From: Natronolimnobius sp. AArcel1
GTDB taxonomy: Archaea > Halobacteriota > Halobacteria > Halobacteriales > Natrialbaceae
Length of the DNA: 64,000 bases
Direction: 5' to 3'
Assembly (NCBI RefSeq): GCF_011043775.1
Contig: NZ_JAAKXY010000002.1
Location: 496,001 to 560,000, forward strand
Shown: positions 41,104 to 50,329 of the stretch, piece by piece
How positions within the stretch are numbered: the stretch's first letter is position 1
How the letters are laid out: every line of letters begins with the position of its first letter
Program-made: the position numbers and the translations under genes
Notes under the pieces: model-generated
Told to the model about the DNA's origin: nothing
What the model saw: only the letters and a program-made list of their open reading frames with translations
Databases searched by the model: none

Positions 41104-42270
41104 TTATGCGAACATGCCCTCCTCTTCGATGAGGTCGCCGGCTTCCTGCAGGTCCATGTCGAACCCGCTGAGGTCGAACTCCGGCGGGTTGATCTCGTCG
41201 AGGTCTGGCAGTGGGCCGACGTACTCGATGTCTTCGACAACAGGGTATTCGCCGTTGTCGTCCATCATGAGCTCTTGACCCTCTTCGGCGAGCAGGTGAC
41301 GGACAAACTCGGCGACGAGTTCGGAATCTCCGACCTGATCGAGGACGCCAACGCCAGCGACGCTGAACAGACATCCGGCGTCGTTTTCGGTAAACGTCGT
41401 TCGGATTGGCGCGTCGGAATCTTCGTTGAGAATACGAGCAGCGTAGTAGCTGTTTCCGAGACCAATAATCGGATCGTCATCACCACCTCTATTGATATCG
41501 TTCGCCTGATCTGAACCACCCTCGAAGAGTTGGGCGTCCTGATCGTCTGCCATCTGTCGGACCCACTCGCGGGTTTCTTCCTCACCCTTCCGTTCAACCA
41601 TTGCCTGAACGAACCCGCGGAACGTTCCAGAGTTCGGCCGGGTCGAGATGATGCCCTCGAAACGCTCGTCGGTCGCGTACTCCATAATGTCAGTCGGCAG
41701 CTCGTCCCAGTCGTCGAAGTCGGTTTCGTCCAACCGATCGCTGTTGTACTGGATCGAACGGGTCCGTCCGGTCACCCCGGTCCAGTAGCCGTCGCTGTGT
41801 TGGTAGCTTCCGGGAACCGCATCGATAACGTCGTCCGGGAGCTGTTGCAGGACACCGTCGTCGTGAAGTGCATTCAGCGCACCCGGATCCTGTGAGTACA
41901 TCAAATCTGCCGGATGGGTCTCTTCCTCGAGGATCTGATTAACCTGTACGTCGTTGTCGTCGTAATCGACGCTTACGGTGAGGCCATCGTACTCGTCCTC
42001 GAGCGCATCGAAAACGGCGGAGATTTGGTCGGGCGTCCGACCGGAGTAGATGGAAATCTCCCCTTCGAGGTCTCCCAGGTCGTCCCACGAGAGGGCACCC
42101 GAGTCGACACGTTCCGACATCGGCTCGACTTCTGCAATTGGTGTGTTATCGTTGTTGTCATCACCGAGACAGCCGGCGAGTCCGGCAAGTCCGGCCGCAG
42201 AACCGCCCGCGGCGGCAAGGAATGTTCGTCGACCGAATCGGCTCGTCAGGTCGCTGTTGCGCTGTTGCAT
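41104..42270 (-). CDS. ferric-iron-type ABC substrate-binding lipoprotein
   Basis: 388 residues. Tat signal GRRTFLAAAGGSAAG with lipobox LAGC, an acidic linker, and the class II binding fold: EISIYSGRTPDQISAVFDAL at the start of the mature domain, DLMYSQDPGALNAL, and GLGNSYYAARI with paired Tyr as in FbpA/FutA iron binders. TATATG (42297-42302 in reverse) lies about 30 bp upstream and an iron-box palindrome sits between TATA and start. Predicted to bind Fe(III) or a chelate. Confidence 0.88.
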   Translation of the reverse strand: MQQRNSDLTSRFGRRTFLAAAGGSAAGLAGLAGCLGDDNNDNTPIAEVEPMSERVDSGALSWDDLGDLEGEISIYSGRTPDQISAVFDALEDEYDGLTVSVDYDDNDVQVNQILEEETHPADLMYSQDPGALNALHDDGVLQQLPDDVIDAVPGSYQHSDGYWTGVTGRTRSIQYNSDRLDETDFDDWDELPTDIMEYATDERFEGIISTRPNSGTFRGFVQAMVERKGEEETREWVRQMADDQDAQLFEGGSDQANDINRGGDDDPIIGLGNSYYAARILNEDSDAPIRTTFTENDAGCLFSVAGVGVLDQVGDSELVAEFVRHLLAEEGQELMMDDNGEYPVVEDIEYVGPLPDLDEINPPEFDLSGFDMDLQEAGDLIEEEGMFA

Positions 42271-42276
42271 ATCTAG

Positions 42277-42294
42277 TTTTAGGCCGACCTAAAA
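42277..42294. promoter_or_regulatory. iron-box-like operator at the binding-protein promoter
   Basis: TTTTAGG-CCGA-CCTAAAA, perfect 7-bp arms. It lies between the TATA box and the start codon of the iron-binding lipoprotein, where a bound repressor would block initiation. The TTAGG...CCTAA ends are those of DtxR/IdeR/SirR-family sites. Confidence 0.7.
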
Positions 42295-42384
42295 CACATA
42301 TACCTTCCGATTATCCTCGAGAGAATGGTCGAGAGGGGGAGACAGCGTTGGCTGTCCGTTCGACCGAGACCGATGCCCACGGTA

Positions 42385-42400
42385 TTTCGGCCGACCTAAA
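42385..42400. promoter_or_regulatory. degenerate iron-box-like site
   Basis: TTTCGG-CCGA-CCTAAA; the right arm is intact, the left arm has one change. Part of a group of three sites over 157 bp. Confidence 0.45.
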
Positions 42401-42417
42401 CCTCTCAGTGCGAATGT

Positions 42418-42433
42418 TTTAGGCCATCCTAAA
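42418..42433. promoter_or_regulatory. iron-box-like operator upstream of the methyltransferase
   Basis: TTTAGG-CCAT-CCTAAA, perfect 6-bp arms. It lies 118 bp before the methyltransferase ATG, and 148 bp from the lipoprotein start on the other side; which gene it serves is open. Confidence 0.6.
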
Positions 42434-42550
42434 GAACCTGTCGGTCACTCCAGTTGACCAGGAGCGACCGGTTCCTCGCGCGCGTCTCAGGTATCCTTAT
42501 TCGAGTCGAAAGCCGAACCGACTTTGCCCGCGGAGGCCGATCGGTTCAGT

Positions 42551-43231
42551 ATGAGCGTACGCGCAGAATTCGACGACTGGGCGACGAGCGGCCGCGATAA
42601 AGGCATGGAAGAGCGCCACTGGCACACCGCGAAACACGCACTCGCGCGGATGCCGGTCGAACCCGGCGAGACCGTCCTCGATCTCGGCTGTGGCAGCGGC
42701 TACGCCGGGCGTGCACTTCGCGATACCAACGACGCCGGAAGACTGTACGGTCTCGATGGCTCACCGGAGATGGCCCGTAACGCCGCCAGCTACACTGACG
42801 ACCCCAACGTGGGCTACGTCGTCGGCGACTTCGACGACCTGCCCTTTGCCGACAACGCAATCGATCACGTCTGGTCGATGGAAGCGTTCTACTACGCCGC
42901 CAACCCCGAGCACACACTCGAAGAGATTGCTCGTATCCTCCGTCCTGGCGGCACGTTCTACTGTGCGGTCAACTACTACGAGGAGAACGTCCACTCCCAC
43001 GAATGGCAGGAGTTCATCGAAATCGAGATGACTCGCTGGGACCGACAGCAGTATCGCGAGGCCTTCCGCGAGGCCGGACTCCATGTCGCCGAACAGGACA
43101 CCATTCCAGATCAAGAGATTACGATTCCAGCCGAAGCCGAGTTCCCACTCGAGGACTGGGACACCCGCGAGGCAATGGTCGAACGCTACCGTGAGTTCGG
43201 CACGCTGCTCACTGTTGGCGTCGCGCCATAG
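42551..43231 (+). CDS. class I SAM-dependent methyltransferase
   Basis: 226 residues from ATG 42551; an in-frame TTG at 42524 is a possible alternative. Motif I VLDLGCGSGYAGRAL, motif II LYGLDGSPEMARNA, motif III DDLPFADNAIDHVWSMEAFY, then RILRPGGTFYCAV, the classic UbiE/COQ5-like order. The substrate is not evident. It is divergent from the iron transporter genes and shares the intergenic region with the iron boxes. Confidence 0.9.
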   Translation: MSVRAEFDDWATSGRDKGMEERHWHTAKHALARMPVEPGETVLDLGCGSGYAGRALRDTNDAGRLYGLDGSPEMARNAASYTDDPNVGYVVGDFDDLPFADNAIDHVWSMEAFYYAANPEHTLEEIARILRPGGTFYCAVNYYEENVHSHEWQEFIEIEMTRWDRQQYREAFREAGLHVAEQDTIPDQEITIPAEAEFPLEDWDTREAMVERYREFGTLLTVGVAP

Positions 43232-43327
43232 CTCCCGTCTCGTTCTTGCTCACCGAACCAGTGTTTCGACTCGAGGTGGTGAGCGACCGGTCTGTCGGGG
43301 ATTCGAGGGATTCACTCCCCTGTGGAA

Positions 43328-43347
43328 CCCCCTGGTTTCCACTCGAG
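43328..43347 (-). repeat. ORB-like 20-mer between methyltransferase and alaS
   Basis: The minus strand reads CTCGAGTGGAAACCAGGGGG. It lies in the 159-bp gap between two convergent genes. A truncated relative (GTTTCGACTCGAGG) lies at 43263-43276 in the same gap. Confidence 0.5.
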
Positions 43348-43390
43348 ACGATCCTCAAACGACAAAATCAGTGGAATCGATTACCCCGTC

Positions 43391-46165
43391 TCAGGCGTCC
43401 TGAATCTGGCGCAACACGTCGGGTGCGTCCTCGAGTGCGTCGTCCAGATCGTCGACGTTGGGGCCGCCGCCCTGTGCGAAGTCCGGCGGGCCGCCGCCAC
43501 CGCCGCCGACTTTGGCTGCGAGTTCGCCGACGACTTCGCCGGCGTTGACGCCGACACCATCGGGGACGGAGACAACGAACTGTGCGCTGTTCTGGCCGCT
43601 GCCGAGGACGGCGATTGTCCCGTCGTCACTGATGGCGTTTGCCGTGGCACGGAGTTCGTCGACATCGGCGTCGATGCGATCGATAACGGCCGTCGCCTCG
43701 CCAACGTCGATCTCTTCGGCATCGCCGCCACCGCCGGCGCGAGCCTCGGCAAGTTGTTCGGTGAGGTCGTCGATTTCCTTGCCTCGAGCCTTCCACTCCT
43801 CGAAGAAGCGCTCGGCGGTGTCGGGTACGTCCTCTGGTGAAACATCGAGAATGTCGGCGGCCTCGTAGAGGGCGTCCTCGTTTTCTTGTGTCGACTCGAG
43901 GGCGGCCTCGCCAGCGGCGAACGTAATTCGTTCGACGCCGTCTTGGACGCGTTCGGTGTTCAGGATCTTGATCGAGCCGATGTCGCCGGTTCGGGCGACG
44001 TGGGTGCCACCGCAGGCCTGGACGTCTTCGGCGACGTGGATGAGTCGGATCTGTTCACCCGGCGGGATACCGCCTTGATAGAGATCAAAGCCGTGTTCAG
44101 CCTCGGCATCGTGGCGGTCGGGCCACTCCTGGGTGACGCTGACGTTGTCCATCACGAGGTCGTTCGCGACGGCCTCGATTGCTTTGACGTGTTCGCGCGA
44201 GATGCGGTCGTAGTGTCGAACGTCGATTCTCGAGGAGTTGACGCCCTTCTGGGCACCGGCCTGACGGATGTGGTCGCCGAGGACGGCGCGCGTGGCGTGC
44301 ATGATGATGTGCGTCGCCGTGTGATGGCGCATGAGTTGGCGCCGGCGTCCGGCATCAATCTGGCCGTTGACGAACTCGCCTTTCCCGAGGCTGTCGTCGG
44401 TTCGGTGGAGGATGACGCCGTCTTCGATCTGGACGTCCGTGACCTCGACTGCGGTGTCGTCGGTCGACAGCGACCCAGTATCGGCAGGCTGGCCACCGCC
44501 TTCGGGGTAGAACATCGTCTGATCGAGGACGATATCGTAGCCGTCCTCGCGCTCGAAGACGTCGAGGACGACGGCCTCGAACTGGGTTCGCTGCTGGTCG
44601 TCGTAGTAGAGTTTCTCCGTTTTCGGGAGGTCCTCGAAGCGGCCGTCTTCGTCGTCGTCCGCCGTGGCTTCAGCCGCTTCGGCCGTGTCGTGACGGTCCG
44701 CAACGAGGCTGTAGAAGTCGTCCGGAACGTCGACGTCGGCTCCTGCCTCGTCGGCAATCTCGGCGACCATATCCGGCTGAATGCCGTGGGAGTCGTAGAG
44801 TTCGATCAATTCTTCAGTTGGAATTGACTCGTCCTTTTTCGCGTACTCCGCAGCGAGACTTTCGACGCGTCGGCCACCGCGCTCGAGCGTTTCGCGATAC
44901 TTTTCGACCTCGGTGCGGACGATGTCGCGGATGGTGTCGCGATTGTCATACTCGAGGCGCTCGGCTTGCATGTCGACGAGTTCGTCGAGGGGGGCGTCGA
45001 TCCCGACATTATCGCAGAGTCGTTTGGTGCGCCGGAGGACCATTCGTGCGAGATAGCCCGTGCCCACGTTCGACGGGACGATGCCGTCGCCGAACATGTA
45101 TGCGAGTGTCCGGCAGTGGTCGGCAATAGCGTAGATATCCTCGAGTGGTTCGACGAGGTCACGAAGGTCCTCAACTGGGACCTCGAGTGTGTCGGCTATC
45201 TCGCCGCGGGCTTCTTCGACGTCGTCGACGTCGTCGATGTCGAGGTTGCCCGAGAGGCGGGCAGCGCGGGCGACGAGCGCGGATTGCTCGTCGGTGTGTT
45301 CGATCCCCGCGTTGTCTTTGAGGAACGCGATCATGTCCGGGTAGATCGCCTCGTACACCGTTGGCGTGCCCTGGCTCATCCAGGTCCAGCGCTCTAAGCC
45401 GTAGCCGGTGTCGACGATGTAGGTGTCCATGTAGGAGTAGCGATCCCCTTTGATCTCGTAGTCGCCATTGGGGTCTTGCTCCATGCACATGAAGACGAGC
45501 GTCGCCAGCTCGAGGCCTTTGTAGATGACCTCGATTGCAGGCCCGGCGTTGCCGCCGCCGACCCACGGATCTTCGATGTAGGTGACGTCGGTGATGTCCG
45601 CGCCGAGTTCCTCGAGGAGGGTGTCACAGAGTTCGACGGTCCGATCTTTCCAGTAGACCTCGCCGTCGTAGGCGTAGTCGTCGTCAGCGTCCTCGCGGGT
45701 GTTGAAGGCGTGATGGGCCATCATCTCGAAGGCCATCGTATGCCGTCCCGTTTTGCCGACGTTGTCGATGTCCTGCATTCGGATACAGGGTTGGGACACC
45801 GTCAGCGGATTCGCTGGTGGTGGCGTCTCGCCGCTCGTGACAAGCGGCTGGAAGTCATAAATCGACGCCTGCGTGAGCAGGACGTCATCTCGCCAGCGAT
45901 TCGCCGCGACGGGGTAGGGGTCGATTCGGTCGTGGTCTTGGTCCTCGAAGTACGTGAGGAAGGCCTCGCGCATCTCCTCGAGGCTGTATTCCTCTGCAAA
46001 GCCGGGGCTCCCGATGAAGTCGTACTCTTCACACGGCGGTTCGCCGCAGGTGACCCGGTCTTCGTCGCGCGTCCAGAAGTGTGCCCCACACTCGGGACAC
46101 TCCTTGCGCACGAATCCTTCCTCCTCGAAGTACTCGAGGCGGTACTCGTCCGCCAGTTCAGTCAT
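43391..46165 (-). CDS. alaS: alanyl-tRNA synthetase
   Basis: 924 residues from ATG 46163-46165, with a TTTTAGG box (46188-46195 in reverse) about 27 bp upstream. Archaeal AlaRS: an N-terminal Cys-rich ribbon ([18 protein letters not shown]), then the class II core ([37 protein letters not shown]), the editing domain with [12 protein letters not shown] and [13 protein letters not shown], and a C-terminal DHHA1/C-Ala region with a glycine run ([16 protein letters not shown]). It charges tRNA-Ala and clears Ser/Gly mischarging. Complete. Confidence 0.96.
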   Translation of the reverse strand: MTELADEYRLEYFEEEGFVRKECPECGAHFWTRDEDRVTCGEPPCEEYDFIGSPGFAEEYSLEEMREAFLTYFEDQDHDRIDPYPVAANRWRDDVLLTQASIYDFQPLVTSGETPPPANPLTVSQPCIRMQDIDNVGKTGRHTMAFEMMAHHAFNTREDADDDYAYDGEVYWKDRTVELCDTLLEELGADITDVTYIEDPWVGGGNAGPAIEVIYKGLELATLVFMCMEQDPNGDYEIKGDRYSYMDTYIVDTGYGLERWTWMSQGTPTVYEAIYPDMIAFLKDNAGIEHTDEQSALVARAARLSGNLDIDDVDDVEEARGEIADTLEVPVEDLRDLVEPLEDIYAIADHCRTLAYMFGDGIVPSNVGTGYLARMVLRRTKRLCDNVGIDAPLDELVDMQAERLEYDNRDTIRDIVRTEVEKYRETLERGGRRVESLAAEYAKKDESIPTEELIELYDSHGIQPDMVAEIADEAGADVDVPDDFYSLVADRHDTAEAAEATADDDEDGRFEDLPKTEKLYYDDQQRTQFEAVVLDVFEREDGYDIVLDQTMFYPEGGGQPADTGSLSTDDTAVEVTDVQIEDGVILHRTDDSLGKGEFVNGQIDAGRRRQLMRHHTATHIIMHATRAVLGDHIRQAGAQKGVNSSRIDVRHYDRISREHVKAIEAVANDLVMDNVSVTQEWPDRHDAEAEHGFDLYQGGIPPGEQIRLIHVAEDVQACGGTHVARTGDIGSIKILNTERVQDGVERITFAAGEAALESTQENEDALYEAADILDVSPEDVPDTAERFFEEWKARGKEIDDLTEQLAEARAGGGGDAEEIDVGEATAVIDRIDADVDELRATANAISDDGTIAVLGSGQNSAQFVVSVPDGVGVNAGEVVGELAAKVGGGGGGPPDFAQGGGPNVDDLDDALEDAPDVLRQIQDA

Positions 46166-46580
46166 TATATCTGTGTTGGCCAGCCAGCGCCTAAAACAGT
46201 TCCGCAACGTTCACCACGGGAGAATTCGCCCGCCAACCGGCCTCGAGTGGCGTCGAATCCAGTGCCCGCGCCAAGATTGATTCGGAAATCACCATTCGGA
46301 AATGAATATTGTTTTCACGTGAGACGTGTCCGTGCGGCCTCGAGCGGGCGTGGAGCACTCGAGGCTGACGGAAGACGCTGGATGGGTACTCGTCACGATT
46401 GCTATGATTCGGCCAGCAAATCTTTACCGCAGGTCTGCAGCACACTATGTATAGACGAACCTCGCTGGGATGGGCTGGGTGGTGACACCCGTTTCCCGGC
46501 GAGTTCCGAGTACGGACCCCCACCGACACGCTGCGACCGCACCCACCGCTTACCCACCGTTTACCGACCGCTGATCACTG
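46166..46580. other. gene-free spacer between alaS and the sensor gene
   Basis: 415 bp with no credible gene. It holds the alaS promoter at its left end, a 10-bp direct repeat ATTCGGAAAT (46280-46289 and 46294-46303) in an AT-rich patch, a TATA-like CTATGTATA near 46450, and ACCCACCGTTTACCGACC-type C-rich repeats before the sensor start. Confidence 0.6.
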
Positions 46581-48926
46581 ATGGCACACTCGTCACCTCG
46601 CTCACGCACACACGCACGAACGATCCTCTACGTCGCACCGACCGACGGGACAGCCCGTTCCGGGGCTGAAACACTGGCGCGCACCGCTGCACAGACGGAC
46701 CCCGACCTCGAGTCGACCGTCCAAGCAGTCCAGTCACTCGAGCGACTGCAGGAGTTAGCGCCGACGGCCGACTGCGTCGTCATCCACGAATCCTCCGAGG
46801 AGGAAGTCTCTGTCGGCGTTCTCGAGGTCGTCTCTGTCTGTGGACCGATCCCGCTCGTGCTCTTTACCGACGCGTCGTATGCCTCTGCAGTCACGCGTTC
46901 GGCGGAAGGCATCGACGGCTACGTCCGCCGCGGCACTGAGGACGCCGTTGTCCACCTCGCAGACGAGATTTCGAAGGTATGTCACAACGAGGCTATCAGC
47001 GGTCCCAGCGCACAATCGCCACTCGAGCAGGCAGACCAGGGCACAGACGAGGCTGTACTCGAGGACGAAGACGATGACCGTGATCTCGAGGACACAGCCC
47101 ACGAGGAGCAGACACAGACGGCCGACGACGACGCAGCCGCGACTGCGGATGAGACCGATGACGATGGCGCTGTGGCCGACACAGACGCTGGCGCCCTCGA
47201 GGAGTCCGTCGCCCACCCCGAGCAGACAATCGACGGCGGAGATGGGGCTGACACGCCCACCGTCATCGGCACCGACCGGCAGGCAATGCGCGCTGACCCG
47301 CGAACGGCGACTGCACTGCTCGAGACGACCGCCAGAATCGTCGACTGCCGGGACCGCGAACTCTTATTCGGCCGGGTCGTCGAGGGCGCAGTCGGTGTTC
47401 TTGGCTTTCGCCACTGCTGGCTTTCGACCGTCCACTTCGGCGAACTGGTCCCGCGCGCTGCGTCGCCAGCGGTTCCGGGACACGCCCTCGAGTCGACGGC
47501 CGTCGATGGCCCGCTCGGAACGGCGTTCAAGACGGGCCAGCCGACTCGTATCGACGACGTCAGCGAGCATCCGGATATTCGGCTGCCGATTGACGGCGCT
47601 CGCTCGCTGTGTAGCGTTCCAGTCGGCGATATCGGCGTGATTCGAATCGTCGCGGACACGGAGGCCGCGTTTGATGACATGGACGTCGCACTCTTGCAGG
47701 GCCTCTGTAACGCCGCGGCAGCCGTCCTCCAGCGCAACTGGGACGAGATGGGTGTCGTCAACGCACGCAGCCGTCTGGAACGCGAGGTCGACCGCCTCGA
47801 GTCCGAACGCGAGCAGTTCGCCGCCGCCGCGGAACAACTCGCAAGCGAGCGGGACCGAATCGCGGCCGAACGCGACCAGTTGCTCACCCTCGTCGAAGAC
47901 GTTGCCAAACCGACGCTGCGTTATGACATCGCTGACGGCCAGGCTATCATCCGCGATGTCAACGAGGCCGTCGAAGCCGTCTTCGGCGACGACCCCGACG
48001 CCGTTCGTGGCCAGCCAGTCGAGGAGTACGTCGTTCCCGATGGTCTCGAGGAGCGAGCCGAAACGCTTGCCGACGCGCTGGCTGCAACCGAGCAGTACCA
48101 GATTCTCGACCAGCGCGACACCGTCGAGGGCGTACGGGATTTCATGCTGACGATCATCCCGCTCGAGCAAGCGGCCGACGCGCCAGCGGCCGCCGACTGC
48201 GAAGGGTTGCTCGTCTACGACGACATCACCGAATCCAAGCGACGAGAACTCGAACTCGCCGCCGCGAACGCCCGTCTCGAGCGAGTTGCCGATCTGATTG
48301 ACGACGATCTTGAGCAGCCACTGTCGGCAGCCCGAAACTACCGCGAACTGGCCGCCAAGACTGGCAGCAACGATCACTTCGCCGTGATCGCGGAGGCCCA
48401 CGAACAACTCGAGGCACGACTCGAGGATCTCGAGGCCGTCGCTGCATGGGACGATGCCTCAGACGAGACGGAACCAATCGCGCTGCAGGACGTCGCCCGC
48501 CGCGCGTGGACCGATCTCGACACCGGCAGCGCACAGCTGGTTGCAGAGGACGACCTCATTCTCGAGGCGGACAGAGCGGGCTTGCGGGAACTGTTCGAGT
48601 ACGTGCTTGACGCAGCAATCGATGCAGACGGCGAGCCAGCACACGACGAGACGACCGTGACGATTACGGTTGGCGCAACTGACGATGGTTTCTACGTCGC
48701 TGGTGACCGACCGACGGCCAGCGAGAGCACTGAAAGCGACGGTCGCCAGGAAGCGCCGACTCCCGGTCGACTCACCGCCTCTGACGGTGCCGGTGTTCAA
48801 CTTGGATTGGTCGAACGAATCGCCGATCAGCACGGCTGGGATGTCGGCGTCGCCGAGGACGAGGACGGAACCGCGTTCGCGTTCCGCGGCGTCGACGCAA
48901 TCAGCGTAAACCGGAATCGGGTGTAG
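46581..48926 (+). CDS. GAF/PAS sensor protein with degenerate histidine-kinase module
   Basis: 781 residues. An N-terminal receiver-like domain (about 10-135), an acidic linker (about 150-225), a GAF domain (about 235-385), a coiled coil (about 390-435) and a PAS domain (about 440-555). Then comes a kinase-like part in which the catalytic elements are changed: where haloarchaeal kinases have S-H-D-L-R-N-P, this has DDDLEQP, with Asp575 in place of His. The N-box Asn is lost (ELFEYVLDAA), and the GxG ATP lid reads GDRPTASES and GAGVQLGLV. It should not autophosphorylate. Probably a signalling scaffold or pseudokinase; ligands of GAF/PAS unknown. Confidence 0.8.
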   Translation: MAHSSPRSRTHARTILYVAPTDGTARSGAETLARTAAQTDPDLESTVQAVQSLERLQELAPTADCVVIHESSEEEVSVGVLEVVSVCGPIPLVLFTDASYASAVTRSAEGIDGYVRRGTEDAVVHLADEISKVCHNEAISGPSAQSPLEQADQGTDEAVLEDEDDDRDLEDTAHEEQTQTADDDAAATADETDDDGAVADTDAGALEESVAHPEQTIDGGDGADTPTVIGTDRQAMRADPRTATALLETTARIVDCRDRELLFGRVVEGAVGVLGFRHCWLSTVHFGELVPRAASPAVPGHALESTAVDGPLGTAFKTGQPTRIDDVSEHPDIRLPIDGARSLCSVPVGDIGVIRIVADTEAAFDDMDVALLQGLCNAAAAVLQRNWDEMGVVNARSRLEREVDRLESEREQFAAAAEQLASERDRIAAERDQLLTLVEDVAKPTLRYDIADGQAIIRDVNEAVEAVFGDDPDAVRGQPVEEYVVPDGLEERAETLADALAATEQYQILDQRDTVEGVRDFMLTIIPLEQAADAPAAADCEGLLVYDDITESKRRELELAAANARLERVADLIDDDLEQPLSAARNYRELAAKTGSNDHFAVIAEAHEQLEARLEDLEAVAAWDDASDETEPIALQDVARRAWTDLDTGSAQLVAEDDLILEADRAGLRELFEYVLDAAIDADGEPAHDETTVTITVGATDDGFYVAGDRPTASESTESDGRQEAPTPGRLTASDGAGVQLGLVERIADQHGWDVGVAEDEDGTAFAFRGVDAISVNRNRV

Positions 48927-49005
48927 CCGGTCACTGTTGCTCGAGTTGTCCTTACGCGGTGTGGTGTTTGTAAAAACTCATGTAGATGTCGCAACTGGTT
49001 AGAGT

Positions 49006-49176
49006 ATGAACCGCACAGAACTGTTCCTCGCGATCATCGCGTACACGCTCATCGTGCAGGTGTTCGTCGACGGCGGCGAAGACATATGGTTTGCAATACT
49101 CCCGCTTTTTGTCCTCTTGTTTGCCCTCCCGATATTCGTCGTCCTCGACCTGCTGAAAAACCCGCAGTTCGAGTAA
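49006..49176 (+). CDS. 56-residue membrane protein
   Basis: ATG 49006 to TAA 49174-49176. Two hydrophobic helices: residues about 5-21 (ELFLAIIAYTLIVQVFV) and 28-50 (WFAILPLFVLLFALPIFVVL). The stop abuts that of the convergent rfcA with 1 bp between. High GC at third positions and hydrophobic continuity support it as real. Family not recognised. Confidence 0.65.
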   Translation: MNRTELFLAIIAYTLIVQVFVDGGEDIWFAILPLFVLLFALPIFVVLDLLKNPQFE

Positions 49177-49177
49177 C

Positions 49178-50173
49178 TTATTCGCCCTCGCCCTCGAGCG
49201 CGAGCGACGCCAGCAACGCCTCGAGTTGCAGGCGTTCGTTCGCTCCCTCGGTGATCCGGTAGTCGACCTCGCCGAGGCGCTCGAGGAGTCGAACTGTGGC
49301 CTGCTCGGGGATGTCGAACTCCCAGGCAGAGCGATGGAGCTGGTCGATCACGTCGCCGCCGGCCAGTCCGCGGTCCATCAGCAGATCCTCGAGTGCGGCG
49401 CGGGCGGCGGTGAAGTCGCCCTCGATAGCGTGGGAGACCATCGCTTCGACCTCCTCGGGGCGTGCGGTGGCGGTGATCGCGAAGACGGTTTCCTCGTCGA
49501 CGGTTTCGCCCATCACGGCCGCGGCCTGCAGGGCGTTGATCGCCTTTCGCATGTCGCCGTCGGCTGCGTAGACGAGTGCGTCGACGCCGTCGTCGGTGAC
49601 TTCGATATCTTGGTCGGCGGCGATTTCACGCACCTGCGCCTCGATGGCTGTCTCGGTAAGCTGAGTGAATCGGAACACCGCACACCGAGACTGAATCGGG
49701 TCGATGATCTGACTCGAGTAGTTACACGAGAGGATAAAGCGCGTGTTATTGGAGAACTGCTCCATCGTCCGGCGCAGCGCTGACTGAGCGTCAGAAGTGA
49801 GCGCGTCAGCCTCGTCGAGGAAAATTATTCGATGGTTGTATCCGCCAAAGGACGACCGGGCGAAGTCTTTGATCCGGTCGCGGACGACGTCGATTCCGCG
49901 CTGGTCAGAGGCATTGAGCTCGAGGAAGTTCTCTCGCCAATCATCGCCGTAGACTTCGCGGGCGATGCCGATGGCTGCTGTGGTTTTCCCCGTTCCGGCT
50001 GGGCCCGAAAACATTAAATTCGGCAGTTCATCCTGATCTACGTACTGTTTTAGCCGGGGAACGATGTTCTCGTGGCCCTTGATCTCGTCGAGCCGCTGCG
50101 GGCGGTACTTCTCGATCCAGACTTCGGTCTTCCCGGGTGTGGATTCCGCCGCCTCGGCGTCGGCCTCGCTCAT
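49178..50173 (-). CDS. rfcA: replication factor C small subunit
   Basis: 331 residues, AAA+ clamp loader that opens PCNA. Seen: [11 protein letters not shown], Walker [27 protein letters not shown], Walker B FLDEADAL, sensor 1 [10 protein letters not shown], the SRC arginine-finger motif, sensor 2 [11 protein letters not shown] and the C-terminal collar. Uninterrupted by any intein, which is worth noting because haloarchaeal rfcA genes often carry one. Confidence 0.95.
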   Translation of the reverse strand: MSEADAEAAESTPGKTEVWIEKYRPQRLDEIKGHENIVPRLKQYVDQDELPNLMFSGPAGTGKTTAAIGIAREVYGDDWRENFLELNASDQRGIDVVRDRIKDFARSSFGGYNHRIIFLDEADALTSDAQSALRRTMEQFSNNTRFILSCNYSSQIIDPIQSRCAVFRFTQLTETAIEAQVREIAADQDIEVTDDGVDALVYAADGDMRKAINALQAAAVMGETVDEETVFAITATARPEEVEAMVSHAIEGDFTAARAALEDLLMDRGLAGGDVIDQLHRSAWEFDIPEQATVRLLERLGEVDYRITEGANERLQLEALLASLALEGEGE

Positions 50174-50329
50174 ACCGGTCCAAGGGTGGGCCGGGAAATA
50201 AATCGACCGAAGGTGGCCGCTCCGTCAAATTGGTTGGTAATTCCATCAGAACGCCGACCAACCCGCTCGAGCAGTCCGCTGCACTTGAACTGCGTGACAG
50301 CTTTTTCTCGCTGCTCGAGGTAGTTCGAG

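Noticed and set aside
43886-44827. 313-codon plus-strand frame over alaS
   Set aside because: Antisense shadow of the AlaRS editing region.
45476-46669. 397-codon plus-strand frame spanning the alaS start and the spacer
   Set aside because: Mostly antisense to alaS; it has no domains and overlaps two convincing genes.
49178-50173. Intein in rfcA
   Set aside because: The clamp-loader sequence is continuous with no intein splice-junction motifs; likewise none in polD1, orc1 or alaS.
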